This document shows, piece after piece, positions 1 to 12,599 of a stretch of DNA of 64,000 nt. Each line of letters begins with the position of its first letter. The first letter of the stretch is position 1. Position numbers and translations under genes: made by a program. Origin of the DNA: Sphagnum compactum (Eukaryota; Bryophyta; Sphagnopsida; Sphagnales); NCBI GenBank assembly GCA_965153455.1, contig OZ234502.1, positions 12,555,495 to 12,619,494 of the forward strand, in the 5' to 3' direction. The notes beneath the pieces were generated by a model. It ran no database searches. It had not been told where the DNA came from and saw only the letters and a program-made list of their open reading frames with translations.

Positions 1-3000
1 TAGTTCCAATTTCAACTTTGGTTTTAGTTTTAAAATGATACTTGGGTCTAATCTCGTTCTTAGTAACCCAGACCAGAACCAATGGTTTTAGTCTCTCTTT
101 TTTTCAATTTAAATTTCAATTTGACACCTAAATAGAACTAGGAACTTAGTTCCTAGTTTGATGCTATAAGAAAATAAAATCAAGTTCCAATTCATGTTTT
201 GGTTCTAAAAATTAAACCTCATTTTAGTTCATTTTTTTGTAAACATAATTGATGGTTCTTGCCGATGTTAACTAGTTCTTACTTTTCAAAATAACCTTTG
301 GTCTCAATTCTAACACTCTTTTTTTAAAATTGACAAAAAAATTGATTCCAGTTCAAAGAATTTTTAAAAATTGTTAGAACCTCCAGTCCAATTCTTCATA
401 TTTGAATACTCTCAATTCTCAATTCTTCAAAAAAATAAAATTCTAAGCATTTTCAATTCCAAATCGAATCTAATTCTACCTACGTACACATATCCAAAAC
501 TAAAATTTGTCTAGTTATTAGAACTATGCAACTCACAAAAAATGACCACCTATATCAATTACATCTCTAAACAAGAGAGAAAAAAAACCAAAAAAAAATC
601 ATATTTGAGACATGTTTAAAAAATAACAGAATGTCCAACCCTAGTCAGAAAAAATAAATATTAAAAAAAATTAAATCAAGAACCAGAACTTGTAAAATGC
701 AAGTTGTATTTAAAACTAGTGTTCTGAGTACCCAATAACTGGCCCAAGAACCAAAACCAGGCAACAAATAGAACTACACAACATTGGTTCTTAGTTCTTA
801 CCCCACCAAAACAAGTACCCACCCAACATTGGTTAGAAGTTAAAACCTTGAGCAATTAGTGAGACACATGTTTCAGGCCTTAAGCTTGGAACCCAAAACA
901 TCACCTACCAACAATTTGTGACAAACAAGTAATGAGAATGGGAGAGTACAAAAGGAGAGATTACATGACCAAATCTCCCAACTAGTGAACCATAGTTGAT
1001 TGAACTCCGTTATTATTCATCCACAACTAAGTTACCAAGGTTCCACCTTCATAACCTATCTTGTAAATTCTTCTGCTTCCCCCTTTCCCCTACCTAGAGG
1101 TAATTATAGGGTTGTGTGATTATTGAATCTTAACCTGATTGTCTAAATTTTTAATTTTTTTTAAAGTCATATAATTCCACCTACAAACCAACATTGGCAA
1201 ATTTACCAATGAAATGTTTGTGAACTAGGTCACACCCAAGTAAAGGTCCAAATGCATAGTCAATAATCATCTCCACGGTTGGTCTAAGTCATTGAACCTT
1301 GCATTGTTGAGTGATATTCAAATTATAGGCAAGTGTGGTTTTTCATGATTGTTGTACATGAAACAAAGCATGAAGCAAAATTTGCAATGACAGGTTAATT
1401 GGATTTCAATCAAGATCATGAAAAGAACCTTCATGGGTTGATACTTATCACCCAATAGTAAACAATATGAAACTCAATTGCCTCCATAGGTGGACCATGG
1501 GTTGAGATGTCCATTTGGTCATTTAGCATTGTGCACAAACATTTTTGCATTAAAATCTTTAATGTTTATGACATTCAATAGTGAGAGTAATCTTATGTAA
1601 TCAACCAAATACTAATTATTTCTATAGTTGATTTAAATTACCACCAATTTAGAAACCCAATGGCCGTAACACATTTGAGTTGAAGAAGATGAGGTTATTT
1701 GGACATTTTGAACTCAAGCTCTTGCATCAAACAAAGCAATAGAAATTGAAGCTGCTGAGAAAGAAAAGAAGACAAGAATAGTTGTGGAATTATGGACGAA
1801 GCAAAGGAGTTCAACCATGCTCTATGCATTCCAAAGGATAATGGGTGCATAATACGATTATTTTGTGTGGAGCCAAAATAGTTAGCAACCAACTCGGATC
1901 TAGAAAACATTATCTAGTGAAGAGACATTTTTAAAGGGCCCAAGTTCTTAGTTCATGTCCACAATTTGTAATTTATTCTCAAAGCTGTAATTCGGAATCC
2001 ACACAATTTTAAATCCCTACATGGCCAAAGGGTGAAGGGCTTCAAAGAATAAAGAGGGCAGAACTTAACCTCTCTCTTTGTGGGCTTCTTTCATTAGGAC
2101 ACCCAATGAGAGCAAAGAGCACCTCCACCCTCACCTCCTAACTTACTTGAGCCTCGACTAGTGTTTAGTACATCCAACATGGAATGCTAATTATTTCTCC
2201 TTCCCCACCAGCCTTTTTTTTTATTGGTGAAGTGTAGCCAAAAAATGAATAAAAAATAAAAATTTTGAAAATGAATTGATTTTGGAGGGTTTCCATTGCC
2301 AGAAATGGGGAAAAAAAAGGAAAAATAAATTTAAAAATTTGTGAAAGTCACCACATTTCTATATTTTTGTGGACTCTGCCCGCAGAGAAAGAGACTTGGT
2401 GTCAGTGTAAATATTTGGTGTAAACGTTTGGCTTGAACTTGGAATAAATGTATGGATGAAAGCTGGACACCTAGTGGTATGATCTAGTTGACAGTTTTCA
2501 TCCAATTCAATTTGCAGTCATATTTCCTAACCATCATTTTGTAGCCTATGTAGGTAGCAATGATTTTGTTTTGTGGCAATTTTTTTGCAAAATTTTGAGT
2601 TCAAAATTTTAAAGGGAATATTTTGTCGCAAATTCCTTATTTATAATGGAAAATTTCAATAATGTTTTTGAGAAAGTGCAAGAATCTGGCAAAGTTGTGT
2701 GTGTTGCAAGTGAAGGGTAGTGACAATTAGAAGGAATTCGATACATGTCATCAATGGCTACAATCAACATTTAGAAGTAAACTTAAGGCTACTATCTAGT
2801 TTGAGAAGGTGCTACTACCTTGGCATGTATGCCCTTGTGACTGAGAAGCAAAATGGCTATCACACAACTTTCATGGGAAAAAATCTCATTCAACAAAAGG
2901 TTTCAAATTCATAGTGCAAATTTTCATATCCTCAAATGCAACAATTTCATTAGGCTTACTAAGATGATGGAAACAAAAATAGTTCAAATAACAACAAATA

Positions 3001-3694
3001 ACATCAACTAATTGTTAGATGGGCAAAATCATATTCAAGTATGCAAAGGCAACAATTGGGTTGTTTTACGAAAATGTTTACAAAAATTTCAACCACGCGA
3101 GAACACCATTACGGTCAACTAGTCCAATCCAAGCATCAAATGTGGCAACATATGGAAAACTCTCTAGAAGGAAGAACTTTTGGTTATACATACCAACCAT
3201 GAGAGCAAGATGAAGGTCTAAGGTAATTTGGAGTTGACTCTTGAAAAATGCTAAAGATGAGAAAAATCATTCATGTTTCACACTCTCTAAAACATGAACT
3301 ATGGTCATCGTTGTCAACTTAAGATACTCATGGAAGGAATAAGTGAAAATTCAAAATGCATAATTGTCCTCCAAATGTGAAATAAAAGATTTAGATCAAA
3401 CAATGATTATTCCATGGTAGCCTTGGAATTGTTTTTCATACACGACTTGAACATCTTTTGTTGTGCATCAAGCCCCCAACAATCAAGCAAAGTGGAACCA
3501 ATGAACTAGATTCACTAGACCTTATAATTTTTGGCTCACAATACCAAGCTTTCAATACCTCCAAGTGCTTAACAAAATTGTCCTCAGAATCAAGCTACAA
3601 CCAATATTGTGGATATACAAATGGCCATGGCATCAAGTAAGGCACATTAAGAAAAGCAATTGTCTAATTCCATTATCATTTAGTTAAGCAATTA
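1..3694. other. AT-rich intergenic DNA, no gene seen
   Basis: I find no conserved protein, RNA gene or intact transposon here. All open frames are short and lack recognisable motifs. The first 480 bases and the stretch around 18.9-19.1 kb share degenerate wording built on AGTTCTAGTTCT, suggesting old copies of one repeat. A perfect 11-bp palindrome with a one-base centre lies at 136-158 (AACTAGGAACT and its complement). Confidence 0.5.
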
Positions 3695-3699
3695 CAATT

Positions 3700-4357
3700 T
3701 GTTAACATGATTTTTCTCTATGCCCATTAGTTTCCTACTTTTCAACTTTTTGAACTACAAATTCTGAAACAACAACAAGTACATCTAAGAAAACTAAAAA
3801 TTTATGTGCAATCCTACAACATGCACTCATTTTGCTACAGTTTCAAGAAATCAGAATTGACCAAGAATAATCACTTCATTTCTCCAAGTAAAAGAAAAAC
3901 AAAGATGATCTCAAAGTTTGAAAATATAAAAAGTAATATGAAAAAAATGATAGTCAAATCCTCCATGTGTCCATCTAATTATATTAACTAATTCAAAAGT
4001 TAAACAGTCATATTAGACCATTTAAACAATCACTAGCCAACATAATCACTAACAATCCAAAACTATTTAGTGTAAACATTAACAGTCTAAAAATTTCAAA
4101 AATATAACCATTTATAACGTTCTGCCAAAAACTACCTGTTTTGTCCACTATAGGTTCTGCATACTACCAATTACATGTCGAAATGTTTACAAACCTATTA
4201 TAACACTACTTGTTAGGTTTTGTAAATGGTTTTAGTACATGTTAAAGGTCACTGGCTAGGTTACAGGTTAGGTTTAGTCACATATACCATGTTACTTTTC
4301 ACAACTTGTTATAAACAATAATTTGATAGGTCACATGTTACAAATTCCTAGGTAACA
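3700..4357 (-). repeat. 3' LTR of the 3700-6346 element
   Basis: It aligns along its length with 5707-6346. Shared phrases include TTTCCTACTTTTCAACTTTT and CCTCCATGTGTCCATCTAAT. The polypurine tract borders its inner edge. Confidence 0.88.
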
Positions 4358-4999
4358 TTATCCCCCCTTAAAACTAGATTTCGTCCTCGAAATGTTTGCT
4401 TTAAATCTAAACATCTTAAACATGTTGAATTGAAGTTCTTCAATAGTTACAGTTCATCATCTTCACAAGTTCAACTCAATCCTAAGTACCAATTCCTTTT
4501 GTAACTCTCTATTGGTCAAGTGTTCCGTTAAAAGTCATTATTGGCATTATGAATACCTCTGATGCATGAGGTGTGCTAGAAATCAGAATGATTTCTGTTC
4601 CTACACATATGTATGGTGGTGTCAAAGGTAAACTAGTAAATAAGAATTCAAATGTTTCTATTTTACCATCGATAGTTAGAATATCAACAAGTTCAGTGTT
4701 ATCCTTAATAGTGTCAACAATGGTAACCTCAATAGGTACAGTAGATATTAACAAGAAAAGGTACAATTTCTAAACATGTTCCATCTCTAAATGGGCTATT
4801 TGGTTTTGGAAAATCAACAGGTTTTTTTTTCTGTTTAAAAATAGAAATGTGAGAAATAACACCTATGGTTTTAGTACTAGTCCAATTTCAACTGAAACAA
4901 AATCAGGTGGTACATACTTGAATTCTAGGAAAGCAATGTGATAAGCATGGAGCTCCAATTGGTAAACCTATTCATCAAACTGAACCAATTCCAAACTTT

Positions 5000-5450
5000 C
5001 TTGAATCTGATCCTCCATGAATTCTTGAAATATCTACCACCACTCCTTCCATTTTGGATTTTTATCTCCAAGAACTTGGTTTTGTACCTTGAGCAAAATG
5101 TTGTCCAACAACAACTCCTCAAATTGCATTAACATGTTCTACATTTTGACAAGTAATTGAGTTGTGTTGTTCATTTGTACCTTAGTCATCTCTAGTTTGT
5201 CTTTCCACTCTTGGATTTGAGCATTCAAATCTTGAGTTTTCTTCTTTGCTTCAATGTTAGCAAGCTCAAGTTGTTTCCTCAATTCTTGACAGGTTTGCTC
5301 CAAACTTGTTATGGTGTTTCTTATTGTATACTAGATTACTTCATCTTGGTGTAATCATGAACCATCTTCTTGTGCTCATTTTTGAGTTTCTTCAAATCAT
5401 TGTGGGTATTCTAGTTGAGTTGGCTAAATTCATCATACTCAAACTAAAAC
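5000..5450 (-). pseudogene. Coiled-coil protein remnant inside the LTR element
   Basis: Minus-strand translation gives two blocks rich in Glu, Lys, Leu and Gln with heptad-like spacing. One contains DLKKLKNEHKKMVHDYTKMK (about 5360-5420); the other starts EQTCQELRKQLELANIEAKK (about 5300) and runs to about 5130. Stops and at least one frameshift separate them. The composition fits a long alpha-helical coiled coil, as seen in gag-like or accessory proteins of some non-autonomous plant LTR elements. I recognise no specific family and no zinc knuckle. It sits in the element's interior and on its sense strand, which supports an element-encoded protein now broken. Confidence 0.5.
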
Positions 5451-5706
5451 TCTTCGCCTTCTTAATAGCTTATGAAATTTCAAGCGTCTTTTTTGTTTTA
5501 AATCTAATGTATTTAATCATGAAAACAACTAAAAAACTCAAAGTATTTTTGTTTTAAAATTCTAATCTATTGCAAAGTATTTTTCTAAAAACCTGAATTT
5601 GCAAACATTTTCGTTTACAAGTTAATTTTGTTATGTGGTGTTTTTTTTAAACCAAATTTTGCAAACATTTTTGTTTACAAGTTTGTTCCACTACATGGTT
5701 GCCAAA

Positions 5707-6346
5707 TGTTAATGAGATTTTTCTTCATGCCCATTAATTTCCTACTTTTCAACTTTTTCAACTACAAAATTCTGAAACAACCAAAAAACTAAAAATTTAT
5801 GTACAAACCTACAACATGCACTTGCTTTGCTACAATTTCAAGAAATTAGAATTGACCAAAAAGAATCACTTCATTTTTCAAAGTAAAAGAAAAACAAATA
5901 TGATTTCAAACTTTGAAAGTATGAAAAAATGGTAGTTAAGTCCTCCATGTGTCCATCTAATTATACTAACTAATTCAAAAGTTAAAGAATCATATTAGAC
6001 CATTAAACGGTCACTGGCCAACATAATCCCTAACAATCCAAAACTAGTTAGTGTAAACATTAATAGTCTAAAACAATTTTAAAATATGGTCATTTATAAC
6101 ATTATGCCAAAAACTACATTTTCTATCCATTAGAGGTTCTACAGATTACCAATTACCTATCAACATGTTTACAAACATGTTTTAACATTACCTGATAGGT
6201 TCTACAACCAATTGTGGTAGAGGTTAGGTCACTAATTAGGTTACAGGTTAGGTTTTGTTATAGGTTAAGTTATAGATAACTTATTACTTTTCACAAGTTG
6301 TTACAAATAACCTATTAGGTCACCTATTATAAATTCATGGGTAACA
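5707..6346 (-). repeat. 5' LTR of the 3700-6346 element
   Basis: Direct repeat partner of 3700-4357. In minus orientation the bases just inside the LTR read TTTGGCAACCATG, the position where a primer-binding site is expected; I did not match it to a tRNA. Confidence 0.85.
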
Positions 6347-6612
6347 CAATTGCAAACCAACAAACATTAATTAAAAACACTAAAACTAACCAAAGCCCCC
6401 AAACTCTGAACACATCAAAATGAGTCACATTTAAATCAAAAACAGAATAGGGCTAAAAACTTACTAAAACATTTTGGATTCACAATTCAAAAAAAAATCT
6501 TGAATGACCATTGTCTTACTCTTGAAATTACATTGTTGTGCATGGCTCGAAGCTTCTCACCACTCACAATGAAGGTAAGTTGTTCACTAGAATCATTAAA
6601 GTCTACCACCCT

Positions 6613-6960
6613 TCATGTGGATATCCTAATTTGTAATGTAATAAATGGCAAGCAAGCAATGTTTTTTTCTTTCTCTTTCTTTGCAGCTGAAATGAAAATG
6701 TGAAATTGTGGATAATCTATTAATGGCTCTCTCTTGGTTGTTTGTCTTGCATGCAAATGTGGCAAGGAAAGAAGGTTGTGAAACCTCATTGCTTCTTGGG
6801 TTAGATTTGGTGAATTATAGATTTTTTCTAAGAGGTTAGGACTTGGATGAGCTAGATTGATTGGTAGATGTGTTACTTCAACATCATCTATCACACAAAG
6901 GCTATGAGGCATTTTAAACATAATATTGATGTTCATGCTTCACATGGTTTTATTTTGTGG
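6613..6960 (-). pseudogene. C-terminal fragment of the same pogo-like transposase
   Basis: A minus-strand open stretch reads VTHLPINLAHPSPN, then EAMRFHNLLSLPHLHARQ and TKREPLIDY. Basic 'KREPLIDYS'-type tails are usual at the end of plant pogo-like transposases. It lies downstream, in minus orientation, of the catalytic fragment at 8035-9220, with a probable solo LTR between them. I infer that one gene was split by an insertion. Confidence is moderate because the tail is less conserved than the catalytic domain. Confidence 0.6.
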
Positions 6961-7031
6961 TACTATTGTTGCAATTCTGAATGATTCTACAACTGTAAAT
7001 TCCTTTTCCTCTATATATGATTATGGCCATT

Positions 7032-7988
7032 TGTGACGCACCCCCAAGCTCCTTGATAGACTCAACTGTGAGTCAAAAATGAAAACAACGGAAGGATAAG
7101 GAGCTGGGATATGCTCCCTGGTTCGCAACACTTTAGGGGTAGAAGGGCGTGCTGGAGCTCCGGGATGGGGACTAGGATGAGTGACAAGCGGGTCGATTAT
7201 TCAAACAGACCTGCATAAACCAAACAACAAATTGGTTACTGCATAGTTGGAGCACTTTTGGTGCACAGACGAATCACGGGCAAACACGGATTCACAATAC
7301 TCACCACGGCCTAAACTTGGGGGAAGCCACCACCTTCCCCCTTATGTATTCTCTGTGCCTGGCCACGGGCCCTGCACCCAAATGTCATTTTGTCTCGGGA
7401 TTCCCAACTTGGGAGTCCCGAAATTCCCAAAATTGGGACTTTCGCAACTTTGGAAGCTCATAACTATTTTTTTAGATCTCTGATTGAGATGAGATTTAAA
7501 GAAAAGTTGTAGCCGTCGTTGAGAGCTTTCCAATGGTATGTGGCATACCACCTAAAAGCACGTAAATTAGGGTGATTCACGACTTTTAGTGGTCGAGAGT
7601 CAAATTAACAATTTGACTCCTAGCCCTTCTTTTGGCCATAACTTATGTTTTAAGTATTCAAATGGGTCATGCAAGCCCATTTTAAACATCTAAATTCCAA
7701 GAGCTTTTCAATGGTATAAGGAATTTTTCAATTCAATAAGTTTTGACCTCTACAATCGCCCTCTAAAGATTTGGGAGACCATTGGGACTCTAACTCCCAA
7801 AATGGGAGCTCACTTTGGAGTGTGGGAGTTCATTACCTCACACTCTCCTACACTCTTAGGAGCATGAAATGTGACTCCCGAGCTTCATTCTTGGCCAGCA
7901 CCTTTTCAAGCCCTTGCCTTGGTCGCGAGCCCAAGGCTAGGGTTGCATTTGGTCATATGATGAGTAATGATCTTCACTTCCCTAATCA
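7032..7988 (-). repeat. Probable solo LTR (copy 1 of a repeat family)
   Basis: 7032-7850 aligns with 12600-13385 in the same orientation; both hold CTCACCACGGCCT and GGGAAGCCACCACCTTCCCC. The block begins TGTGACG and may end AATCA at 7988, with CCATT on both outer sides (7027-7031 and 7989-7993), as for a five-base target duplication. It interrupts the transposase pseudogene between its catalytic part and its tail. The right-hand 130 bases have no counterpart in copy 2, so that edge is inferred only from the TG/CA termini and the CCATT match. Confidence 0.55.
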
Positions 7989-8034
7989 CCATTTGAATTC
8001 TTTGTTGTGTAAATGCTTGTTAGCTATGATTTGT

Positions 8035-9220
8035 TTTCCATAATTTTAGGGTTGAAAGGCCATATTCTTGTATTTTTAAACACAACTTTGATGTTTTCTT
8101 TGGTTAGTGATTTATCCAAGGTTTTGTCCACCCATCCAACAAGCACAATTTTATCATGTTCACTAAATCTACTTTTAGCCATGGCTGCATCTCATTCTTT
8201 TTTAAATGTAGTCTTGGAGGGCTTGAAGCAAAAAACATCTAAGGGCTAGAGTGCGTGGAAGGTATGAAAAGGCAAGGTGACCATATCTAACCCAAATTCC
8301 TATGCTTGTTCTATGGCTTCTAATGTTAAATGTGAGCCATGCCCATCCATAATCAATAAATGATGGTTAGTTTGTGAAATCCCACTTGGAATAAACTTAT
8401 TATAGAACAATATGAATTCTTTGAAAAAGAAACTTGTCATCCATGCCTTGCTTTCCATTGCCATACACATTCTTGATTTGCATAGTTTGATGTAATCATC
8501 TTTTAACTTTTCTTTTCTAAAATATAAAACCTTAATAGAATTGATTTTGCAACATATATTACACAATTTATAGTTAACCACTCTCGTGACTTGGGGATGG
8601 TGTTATAAATTGCATGTGATTTTCGTTTGGCCAAGACCCTAACATCAACTTGCTAACTTGCCTAAATTCTAGTTTTTTTGAATCCAGATATGATTTTATT
8701 CGTAATTATGTTGGGTGTACAATGTTTGTAAGTTATTGTGAAAGGAATTACAAGAAATTGTAATCAACCCTTGTGCCCTGGAGACCTCCAATCCTTCTAT
8801 AACCTTAATGTTTATTTTTGGATGCCTTTGACTAAACCAATACCACCAAGTCTCCTTTGGGACTCCGTGCTTGAATGGTGTTGGTCTTGTTTGGGTGAGT
8901 TTGCGACTTTCATCTTCAATTGTTGTAATGGTATTGAGAGTCCACATTCTTCCATTCCTAGAATCCATGCAACTACTGTCACATGTTCTTCCTCTGTTAA
9001 CAAACTTGTGGGCCCCATTTTCTTGCTTTTTGTTTTCCCGTTCAAATGGTTGGAAAAAGAATTGAGTGGTATGTTCCAAAATCCACTTGCCTTTCTCAAA
9101 AATGTGTCCCCTTTTTAATAGCTTCCATGGCTTCCTCCAATGTTTGCTCTATCCATTTCCCTCTCGTTCTTATTAGTGGGACCCTGTTAATTACTTGACA
9201 TGGCTACCTTGTTTTTTATG
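8035..9220 (-). pseudogene. pogo/Tigger-like DDE transposase, N-terminal and catalytic part (broken)
   Basis: Read on the minus strand from about 9220, the fragments follow the order of plant pogo-like transposases (helix-turn-helix plus DDE_1). They are an N-terminal segment with RGKWIEQTLEEAMEAIKKG, then FWNIPLNS, a helix-turn-helix region with LTEEEHVTVVAWILGMEECG (about 9000), TRPTPFKHGVP, YTQHNYE (8700), YNTIPKSREWLTINC (8600), and the DDE block LLIMDGHGSHLTLEAIEQA (about 8350-8300). The C-terminal segment at 8250-8035 contains CFKPSKT and WPFNP. Several frameshifts and stops break the frame, for instance at about 8700, 8650, 8560 and 8205. It would have cut and pasted its own DNA at TA sites. 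It is not functional now. Confidence 0.85.
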
Positions 9221-9589
9221 TAGGTTATGGGGGCACATTCTCCTTGTTCAAGGCTACTTGGTCTATCATAGTGTTGCGCAACTTGCAAGGTACATTGAAC
9301 ATCATGATGGTTTAACTCCCACTAGTAGAAATTGGCTAAAATGTAACCAATCTCTTTGCAACTACATGCGACTATCAGTTATTTGGAACTACATTTGGAC
9401 ATTTTTGCAACTATTTATTGTGTTGGTCATATAGTGCAACTAGTTTGCAACTAGTTTGGTGTACATCCTTCCATGTGAACAACATTTAATTGAGTTTTCA
9501 TCCAAGAAGAACAATTTATGTCCCATTAGTTGCAAATGTGACCAATTTAGTTGTAACCCTATAAGTACATAAATGTATATTTTGTGAAT

Positions 9590-11175
9590 TTTAAAAAATA
9601 TAGTTCGATGTATTAGGATTTATAAATGTATAATTTGAATGTATATGAACAACCATATTAGATGTGTATTCAAATGTTATTATTATCATAAATGGCCTCG
9701 ATATTATGGTTACATTAAATGGTATATATTTTGAGTATATCAAAATTATACATAAGATATTTGTTAAATATATTGTGCCCATATTATAAGTTTATCCAAA
9801 CCATTTTTATTATACTTCTTAAAATTATTAAAAATGACATTTATAATTATTTGTATTAACATTATATTATATATTTATATTAATTACATGTAATAAAAAC
9901 TAAATTTAAATATTATCTTTAACTAAAATTTAAAAACAGTAATATCTTGTTACATAATGATCATAATGATGATGATATTAAAATGATAAGAAAAAAAATT
10001 CTATATTTATTGAAGTAATTATAAAATTTTTAATATATTATTAAATTATTATTAAATTCTTTTCAAATGACTAATGTACTTACTATGAATTAATTTTTAT
10101 TTCTGAAAAAAATGAAAACTTAATTATAGTAAATCATAATAGTCTAACAAGTGACATATAATAATAATAATAAAATAATAGTAATAAAATAGCTAACCTA
10201 GGCTAGTGACAAATTACATTATTGTTATTATTATTATAAGTAATCAATTATGAAATATTATTAGATTAATATAATAATTATTAAGAAATATTTATATAGT
10301 TTTAAATTTTTGTATTTAAAATTTATGGTTGATATTTATTAATTATTAATAAGTCAATGATTATAATCATTTACTAATATATATTTCTAATTTTCAGTTC
10401 TATTATTTTATATTTTATAATAATTACTGTATTAGTTAAAATGGAAATCTAATAAACTATTATACAAATGCAGAAATTATTTTCTAAGGAAAAATTTAAT
10501 TATTAAAAGTATATAATATTTATTGCAATATTTCATAAATCAATTAATGAGTGAATTAATAATATGAATAATCATAATAAAATAGTTAACCTTGGCTACC
10601 AACTAGCTACAATAATAATTGAATTAATGATATTATTATTATTATTAAATATTTACTTATATATTTACTATTAACTATATAAATGAAAATAATTATGGGA
10701 TTAATTATAATAAAATAGTTAGCCTAGGCTAGGTTTTAATTATATTATTAGATATAAAAGACCTACTAGTCAATATTTATAATTAATTGTTATTAATAAT
10801 TAAATACTGAATATTTCAGTTATTATATTAATTTACTTGGTTACGAAATAATAATTTATTACTTAGTAATAATTAGCTAAATATTTCAATATTAGCCAAT
10901 TACTAGTTAATTAAATTGATTGATAGATTATTATAGTTAATATTATATTATGGTTTATCTAATTAATAAATTAATTAATGTTTAATAATAATATAATAAA
11001 TTCAGTAATAATAAGATATTGATTATTATTACTATAAATAAATAATTAGTTTCTAGTTTAGTTGTTAATTAATTAATTAGCAAGTTTATTAATTTATTTT
11101 TCTATATTTCATTCGTTAAATAATTAATAATTATATTAGTTAATTAGTTAACTAGTTAAGTGTCACTTATTTACT
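9590..11175. repeat. Extremely AT-rich interior of the CACTA element
   Basis: Almost only A and T, with runs of TAATAATAAT. A GC-containing phrase close to ATAGTTAACCTAGGCTA recurs near 10190, 10580 and 10715. No coding potential is visible. Confidence 0.7.
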
Positions 11176-11179
11176 TAAT

Positions 11180-11338
11180 TATATAATTTTCAAGATGGGA
11201 ATGATAACCAAAACATATGGGATAAACGTTTTAGTTTTTAATCGTTTGCAACTGAACATTTTTTAGTCGTAAACGACTTGCAACTAAAAAGTTTATCCCA
11301 TATGTTTTGGCTTTCATTCCCATCTTGAAAAATATATA
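11180..11338. repeat. Large imperfect palindrome inside the CACTA element
   Basis: The left arm at about 11180-11237 (with AAGATGGGAATGATAACCAA) pairs almost fully with the right arm at about 11282-11338 (with TTGGCTTTCATTCCCATCTT). The loop between them contains a smaller perfect palindrome, AGTCGTAAACGACT. It is either a nested hairpin element or a fold-back part of the host element. Confidence 0.85.
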
Positions 11339-12021
11339 AACAAGGTGTTTTGTCTTACATTTACATATGAAAATAGATGGGCATATGGGATGAGTCATTA
11401 AATATGACTTGACCCAAAGTAAAATATGAATATTCATGTATTTACACCTAACTACCTACTTCCCTAACTTGCCTACCTATTTTTCTACCTACCTACCTAC
11501 CTAAGTAGGTATTTGGCCTCGGTAGGTAAATAGGTCCTATCTAGATAGGTGTTTAGCCTAAATGGGTAGGTAGGTACTTAATGCAACCTACATACCTAAA
11601 TATTGATTTAAATTTAATTTGGAAAATATCAATTAATATGCCACGTGGCAAATTTTTATTGCACCACGTGTCACAATCTCAACCATCCAAACATAAAAAT
11701 TAAACATCTTAGATTATTTCAAAATAATAATAAAATATTTTCAATTATTAAGAGTTCGAACACGTGGCAACACATAACTTGTTCCCATTGTTCACCAAAA
11801 AAGTCACATCTTAGTTGCAAACGACAATACGTATATGATTAATCACAAGATGAAAGCGTATTTTGTTGACTTTTCTTTCATCCAAAATTCGTTGTCGTTT
11901 GCAACTAGGGTCAATGCGACTTGTCCAACGCAACTATTAGAATTTTAGTTGCAAATGTCGCTTGCAACTAAAAATTAGTCACATGGACCAGTCGCAAAAT
12001 GGCCATTTTCTACTAGTGTCC

Positions 12022-12599
12022 CCCTGGCCAAAGTTTGCAACAAGTAGGTGCTATGCGTTCTAGGCCCACTAAAGGTATGTTGTTCTCTTTCCCAAACAAA
12101 AACAAAAAATAGTGGAACTTTATCAAGTTGGAATAGGTTTCAAATGCATAAGATTCTAGGTTTGTAAATGAAGTCATCAAAGCACGAAAATAAGAGAATT
12201 CATCCCATTATAGGTTGACATCAAATGTGTTTGTGCAGGTTGTTGGGATGAATTATAAAGTGCGATTCATGGGAGCTAACTAATATCTACCTTTTTTCGA
12301 TGTTATTATTTTGTAACTTTTACATATGGGCTTTTAGATCCAACGGTAATAAATATACTTCTTGAACTTGTGGCTATAAAGTCAATCTATGACTTTGATT
12401 CCTTACATCATCTTTCAAATCTAAATTTTTGCAAGTCACCCTTCCCCTCCAAAGATCTATTCCCTTCTTCTACTTGTTCTACTTTCATAATCGGAATACG
12501 ATTTGAGATTTGCAAGTTTGCCCCTATTCTCACAAAATTACTTGCTTATTTTACTTGGTTTACTTTCACAATTGAAATATGATCTAAAATCCATAGATC
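12022..12599. other. No gene seen
   Basis: Unique-looking DNA between the CACTA element and the second LTR copy. Open frames are short and without motifs. Its first bases are the continuation of the site split by the CACTA insertion. Confidence 0.5.

Larger units (their letters stand above)
3700..6346 (-). mobile_element. Non-autonomous LTR retrotransposon, Ty3/gypsy-like ends
   Basis: Two direct repeats of about 650 bases (3700-4357 and 5707-6346) begin TGTTAA and end GGTAACA. They are flanked by the same five bases, CAATT, at 3695-3699 and 6347-6351, as expected of a target-site duplication. Read on the minus strand, a purine tract AAGGGGGGATAA (4358-4369) lies directly before the LTR at 4357, preceded by GAGGACGAAATC, wording typical of the 3' end of plant Ty3/gypsy elements. 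This fixes the orientation: 5' LTR at 6346-5707, 3' LTR at 4357-3700. Only about 1.35 kb lies between the LTRs, with no reverse transcriptase, integrase or protease motif, so the element depended on other elements to move. The LTRs have diverged clearly, so it is old. Confidence 0.88.
9321..12018. mobile_element. Non-autonomous CACTA (EnSpm-type) DNA transposon
   Basis: The left end CACTAGTAGAAATTGGC (9321) and the right end GCCATTTTCTACTAGTG (ending 12018) are inverted copies of the CACTA terminus. The three bases TCC flank both ends (9318-9320 and 12019-12021), the target duplication expected for this superfamily. Subterminal zones about 250 bases deep at each end carry many copies of TTGCAACTA or its complement, the usual array of transposase-binding repeats. 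The interior has no transposase; it is very AT-rich (about 9590-11170) and includes a large palindrome. It inserted just upstream of the pogo-like transposase remnant. Confidence 0.92.
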
